Positions 60,401-64,000 of a DNA stretch of 64,000 nucleotides are shown here, in pieces. The notes under the pieces are model-generated. The model searched no databases. It saw only the letters and a program-made list of their open reading frames with translations, and had not been told where the DNA came from. Origin of the DNA: Phallusia mammillata (Eukaryota; Chordata; Ascidiacea; Phlebobranchia; Ascidiidae); contig QLIY01000606.1 of assembly GCA_003260075.1 (NCBI GenBank), positions 4,775-68,774 on the forward strand, written 5' to 3'. How positions within the stretch are numbered: the first letter of the stretch is position 1; each line of letters begins with the position of its first letter. The position numbers and the translations under genes were made by a program.

Positions 60401-63400
60401 TCAAATAATCAAAAATTGTTCGTTTATTTTTGAAAAGTTAGCAAAAGTCCTGTAAGCCATGAGGAAAATTTATAATATTACAATATTTTTAAATTTGATG
60501 AAATTTTTTCATAGATACTACAGGACTATTTGAACTTAAGGCCAAAATTGTATGTCCCCCCCCCCCACAGAAACCATTGAATCAGAAGTTTGGATTATGT
60601 GAAGCTCTTCTGCTGATTGGAGATTGGGAAAATACACAAAAGTTACTCAACAAGTTTTCATGGAACCAACTGATTTCATACAAACCTATCGCCACGGCGA
60701 TGTGCAAACTCGGATCTTACTTACTCGATCCTCTTTATAAAAAGTAAGAAGATATTTTTAACTTTGAAAAATTACAATATAATACTGACTTTGACAAATT
60801 GTTATTCTTACTGGTTTATTCGACCAATCGAACCTTTATCAGTTTTTTAAATAACCAAAAATTGTTTATTTTTTTAAAAAAAGTTAGCAGAAGTCCTGTA
60901 AGCTATGGGGAAAATTGACAATATTACAATATTTTTTTAATTTGATGAAATTTCTTCATAGATACTACAGGACTATTTGAAGGCCAAAATCGTATGTGTC
61001 TACATGTTAAATAGCAAACAAATGTTAGATTTTTGTTTAGGGGGGATTTTTGGCCAGATAATTTTTTACAAATTCTATGCCTCTACCTTCAGAATATTAA
61101 CTCCGCCTTAAAGAGTACGACTCCACTTACTTTGGAATGAAACTCTGCCTTCACAACTCTTTCCATGGTTACTAAAACACATTTTTAATGTTTTCCCGCT
61201 TTTTACATTACAGAGTTGGGTTGATGAAAGGGTCACGATCTTCGAAGATCTCATATCCTGCTCATTGTTCCCCTCCCATCCCAGCATCCTCTTTCAATGA
61301 TCTTCCAACATCAGTCTTCCCCCTCATGAGAAGATTGGGACCTTATGCATCACTCGATCCCGTACTCCTCATGAAAGTTGCAAGAACTGCAAAAAGTTTT
61401 ATGAAAGAGGTGGACATTTGAATTTCTTAATAAAAGTGTTGTGTAGAAATTGCATTTTTGGTTAAAAGTTTGCAAAAATAAATGTGTGAGTTAATGTACC
61501 AAAAAAGATTTGTTGTGTTTGTGACAAGTACTTGCTTTTGCATGCAAGTGTTAAAAATGCGACTAGTACTGCTTTACACAGAATTTGTCCTGGTATGCTA
61601 ATTTTCAGCGTTTTGTAATGTTTGTCACAAGTACACCTTGAAAGTTTTGTGTATAACCACAAAAATGATTTCTTTTTTGGTTTTCAGTATCATTCAGCAA
61701 ATTCACAGGACCAACAAAATATGGTACGTTATGAAAGTAACGCAAATCTATTTGTATCACACTAAGCCGCTTAAAGTTGCTCAAAAGAAACCCCCCCCCC
61801 TATTAATCCAAGTTTGGTCCCCGTGAAATTTGACCCCGAATGACCCAGTGGTTCACCCACAGACCCCCAAAACGTAACATTTTTAAGCCCCCCCCCCTCA
61901 ACACAATGAGTGAAACTCAACCACTTTCTAGTTGCTGCAAATCTTATTAGGCCATTAAAATGGCTTGGTTGATTGGACAAACTTATTCCCTAAATTGAGC
62001 CTGGATGTTTAGAATTGTTTTAAGCAGGGAGTCGAACCGCTTGTCGTATGGGTTCGGTTCGGTGAAAAATGTATATTTTCGGGTTCGGTTTTGTTCTGGT
62101 TTGGGCAAATTATTCGGTCTGAACCGGTTTACGGTTTTTAAACCGGTTCAAATGTTTATTCGTGTTAATTTAATTCTACCCATCATCTACCTGGCCTTAT
62201 CAAACTCCAAAAAAATTTTGCTGGTGCATTGGTATTTTTGACACGCGCTATAAGTGTTATCTCGCGTATTCTTTAGTGCGCTGTTTTACAAAAAAATCAC
62301 AAAATATAAAACAGACTGCATTTTTTACTGGTTCGGTTCCGGTTCGGGTCCAGCGCCAAATAAAATAATGGGGTTCAACTCCGGTTCGGGTTTAATGAAA
62401 TAAACCGCTCAAACCGGTTCGCGGGTTCGGGTTCAGTTCCGGTTCGACTCCCTGGTTTTAAGTGCTAAAAGTAATCATGCTTTCATTGACAAGATGTAAC
62501 AGTTCAATTAAACCAAAGTCATTTGTTTTACTGTATGTTTGTATTTTATATGGCACATTTTTATGCTTATTGCGCAACAAGTAGTCAGTGTAGGTCAGTG
62601 GTTCTCAAACTTTTTTTGTTGCGACACCCCTGGACAAGTTTTTCTGGACTTGTGACGCACCAGCAAACAAAATTAAACGAGGAAACTTGTTAATTATTAA
62701 AGTTGTGTTTATTGATACAACAACAAAAAGCCACGAAACGGGGGGGGGGGAATGAAATTAACCACTCAAACCGGTTCGCGGGTTCGATTCCCTGGTTTTA
62801 AGTGCTAAAAGTAATCATGCTTTCATTGACAAGATGTAACAGTTCAATTTAACCAAAGTCAATTGTTTTACTGTATGTTTGTATTTTATATGGCACATTT
62901 TAATGTTTATTGCGCAACAAGTAGTCATTGTAGGTCAGTGGTTCTCAAACTTTTTTTGTTGCGACGCCCCTGGACAAGGGGGGGGGGGACACCAGGGCAT
63001 CGCGACGCACAGTTTGAGAACTACTGGTGTAGGTGATAAAAAACTGATAGAACATATTATTTTTCCAGTGCGAAATATATGGAGGCTGGCTTGATATGAT
63101 CAGCATTGTGCTTCTACCATCATTGTCACTTCTACCGTGCAACGCCAACATATCGGAAGAAATATGGATGGTTATCAAATCATTAACCTACCAAACGAGG
63201 TTGGTTTTGGATATTATATAGCAAATTACCAATTAAAATTACTCAAAAATTAAACAATTTTGCAAATAAAATGCCCCTTTTTAAAATTGTGTAATAAATA
63301 AAAACAATTAAATTATGCTAAAGTGTTTACTAACAGTGTTAAAAAGGGGGGGGGGTGATAAAAAACTGATAGAACGTATTATTTTTACAGTGCGAGGTAT

Positions 63401-63835
63401 ATGGAGGCTGGCTTGATATGATCAGCATTGTGCTTCTCCCATCATTGTCACTGTTACCGTGCAATGCCAACATATCGGAAGAAATATGGATGGTCATCAA
63501 GTCATTAACCTACCAAACAAGGTTGGTTTTTGATATTATAAAAACAATTAGCAATTAAAGTTACTCCAAAATTAAACAAATTTGCAAATGAAATGTGCCC
63601 TTTTAATATTGTGTAATAGATAAAATCAATTAAATTATGCTAAAGTGTTTACTAACAGTGTTAAAAACTTAATATTGTTTGCTGGTTATTGGAAATTTTT
63701 TGATTTGGATTTCATTTTTATTCTTTTTTGTAGGTATCGACTTTATGGGGAGTGGAAAAATCTAACTTATGAAAAATACCCCCAACTTTTGTTAGCAAAA
63801 AGTCAGACTATTGACAGAACCAAATACATCATGAG
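55866..63835 (+). CDS. THOC2: THO complex subunit 2, N-terminal part (13 exons, runs off window)
   Basis: Large scaffold of the THO/TREX complex, which couples transcription to mRNA packaging and export in the nucleus. Exons: 55866-55939, 56023-56081, 56585-56676, 57062-57184, 57755-57876, 58202-58335, 58644-58813, 59247-59339, 59672-59812, 60571-60743, 61214-61409, 63069-63199, 63734-63835. All phases agree, giving 536 residues; the vertebrate protein is about 1,590, so two thirds lie beyond the window. Matches to the family include KNWEKSG near the N-terminus, [69 protein letters not shown] and [11 protein letters not shown]. Exon 12 occurs twice (again 63391-63521) across a poly-G junction. 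The acceptor of exon 10 is immediately preceded by C11 (60556-60566). Confidence 0.93.
57394..57728. mobile_element. hAT-type miniature element with left end masked by a 47-base poly-C
   Basis: The right end reads AGTTTGGGAACCCCTG (ends 57728), followed by GTGTAAAC (57729-57736). The same 8 bases stand at 57386-57393 directly before the poly-C run (57393-57439). So a target duplication brackets an insertion whose left inverted repeat has been replaced by C residues. It lies in THOC2 intron 4 and also contains a poly-C duplication (57491-57698). Confidence 0.8.
57491..57698. repeat. Tandem duplication inside the hAT element, C10 junction
   Basis: TTGCCAGAAAATTTCGCCTG at 57491 recurs at 57600 (period 109), C10 at 57590-57599. 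One or two substitutions (for example GTGCCTGAA against GTGCCCGAA). Confidence 0.9.
58311..58545. repeat. Tandem duplication at THOC2 exon 6 end, C10-C11 junction
   Basis: CTTCACAACATCAAAGGCCT at 58311 recurs at 58428 (period 117), run at 58418-58428. The second half repeats the last coding bases and donor of exon 6 without an acceptor; a TA-repeat length difference separates the halves. Confidence 0.9.
60033..60115. repeat. Short tandem duplication in THOC2 intron 9, C10 junction
   Basis: ACATTTATGACAT at 60033 recurs at 60096 (period 63) after C10 at 60086-60095. The shortest well-supported pair downstream of Mastermind. Confidence 0.7.
60358..60995. repeat. Split duplication flanking THOC2 exon 10
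   Basis: 60358-60555 (TTCTACTGGTTTATTCGACC onward) is repeated after exon 10 at about 60800-60990, with indels. The first copy is bounded by poly-C on both sides (60347-60357 and 60556-60566). The order suggests that one haplotype's intron 10 sequence was inserted ahead of exon 10. Confidence 0.8.
61410..62024. other. THOC2 intron 11, first part
   Basis: No exon recognised. Two C10 runs lie at 61791-61800 and 61888-61897; I see no clear duplication across either. These are the last plus-strand C runs before the switch to G runs. Confidence 0.5.
62025..62454. mobile_element. hAT-type miniature element, 430 bp, GGTTCG-rich
   Basis: The ends CAGGGAGTCGAACCG and CGGTTCGACTCCCTG are inverted repeats (one mismatch at most). 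The target duplication GTTTTAAG is perfect (62017-62024 and 62455-62462). Many GGTTCG and AACCGGTT units near both ends form subterminal repeats, the type of site a hAT transposase binds. A second copy of its right end occurs at about 62751-62793 after a poly-G run. Confidence 0.93.
62596..63026. mobile_element. hAT-type miniature element split by two poly-G runs
   Basis: The left end CAGTGGTTCTCAAACTTTTT (62596) and right end AGTTTGAGAACTACTG are inverted repeats, with an 8-bp target duplication GTGTAGGT (62588-62595 and 63027-63034). Inside, two G runs (62740-62750 and 62978-62988) separate repeated stretches: the spacer and the left end recur at about 62794-62977. It is read most simply as two haplotypes in series. 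Same family as 17435-17629. Confidence 0.85.
63027..63700. repeat. Tandem duplication of THOC2 exon 12, G10 junction
   Basis: Period 322 bp around G10 (63346-63355). Both halves carry a full exon 12 with acceptor and donor (63069-63199 and 63391-63521). The two exons differ at nine of 131 positions; eight are synonymous and one is Ile/Val. That pattern indicates two functional alleles under purifying selection. Confidence 0.93.
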
Positions 63836-63885
63836 GTAAATGAATCTTAAGTTTAGTTCACATATGGTTCATGTACATTATATAT

Positions 63886-64000
63886 CAGGGGTGGGCAACC
63901 TGTGGTCCGCGGGCTACATGCGGCCCTTCATTAAAGGTTGTGCGGTCCACAGAGACGCTTGGATTTCAAAAGGACTGGCAAACGAGTTCAATTATTACAT
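63886..64000. mobile_element. hAT-type element, left end only (cut by window edge)
   Basis: CAGGGGTGGGCAACCTGTGG followed by GGTCCGCGGGCTACATGCGG-like sequence is the typical end of a widespread hAT group whose termini carry a gene-poor GGCCC-rich repeat. It lies in THOC2 intron 13, and the right end is outside the window. Confidence 0.7.

Noticed and set aside
1179-63355. Poly-C/G runs as a functional G-quadruplex network
   Set aside because: A single unbroken run of about ten is not the usual four-tract motif, and the strand uniformity plus allele-like flanks favour a technical origin; not claimed as a function.
1-64000. CRISPR arrays, operons, phage or integrated-virus genes, tRNA and rRNA genes
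   Set aside because: None seen. The regularly repeated blocks are poly-C-linked pairs, not spacer-repeat arrays, and all recognised genes are intron-containing animal genes.

Overview
The window looks like genomic DNA from an invertebrate chordate, most likely an ascidian tunicate of the Ciona type (inference). The evidence is AT-rich sequence, short introns with GT-AG borders, many small hAT-type terminal-inverted-repeat elements, very high allelic divergence, and animal gene families present as single compact genes. I see no prokaryotic operons, CRISPR arrays, tRNA or rRNA genes.

Layout. 1-2.1 kb: a 918-bp tandem duplication holding one small unidentified open frame. 2.7-24.9 kb: three copies of an iduronate-2-sulfatase (IDS) gene, each with the same 12-exon structure. 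Copy 1 is on the minus strand (3037-8038), copies 2 and 3 on the plus strand (9379-14728 and 18614-24380). Copies 1 and 2 are head to head and form an imperfect palindrome of about 6 kb per arm centred near 8.7 kb. Copy 1 is fully open (543 aa). Copies 2 and 3 are interrupted only where a poly-C run falls in an exon. 28.1-48.2 kb: a complete Mastermind-like gene (Notch co-activator), 14 exons plus one probable extra exon, about 1,054 aa, with an 11.8-kb second intron. 50.2-54.0 kb: a complete syntenin (SDCBP) gene on the minus strand, 8 exons, 308 aa. 55.9 kb to the end: the first 13 exons (about 536 aa) of THOC2, the large subunit of the THO/TREX mRNA-export complex. Syntenin and THOC2 are divergent; Mastermind and syntenin are convergent.

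The most unusual feature is a set of 38 homopolymer runs of about 10 C or G, with two longer runs of 64 and 47. Most sit exactly at the junction of a tandem duplication of 60-920 bp whose two halves differ like alleles; a few replace unique sequence. All runs up to 61.9 kb read as C on the plus strand regardless of gene orientation, and all runs from 62.7 kb read as G. In a duplicated THOC2 exon, 8 of 9 differences are synonymous. The simplest explanation is that two haplotypes were joined in series during assembly, with the run marking the joint, and that the strand switch marks a flipped contig. A genuine poly(C)-linked duplication process cannot be excluded from sequence alone.

The genes do not form one pathway: lysosomal glycosaminoglycan breakdown (IDS), Notch transcription (Mastermind), PDZ scaffolding and exosome trafficking (syntenin) and mRNA export (THOC2). 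At least six hAT-type miniature elements with 8-bp target duplications, and three more remnants or partial copies, are spread through introns and spacers.
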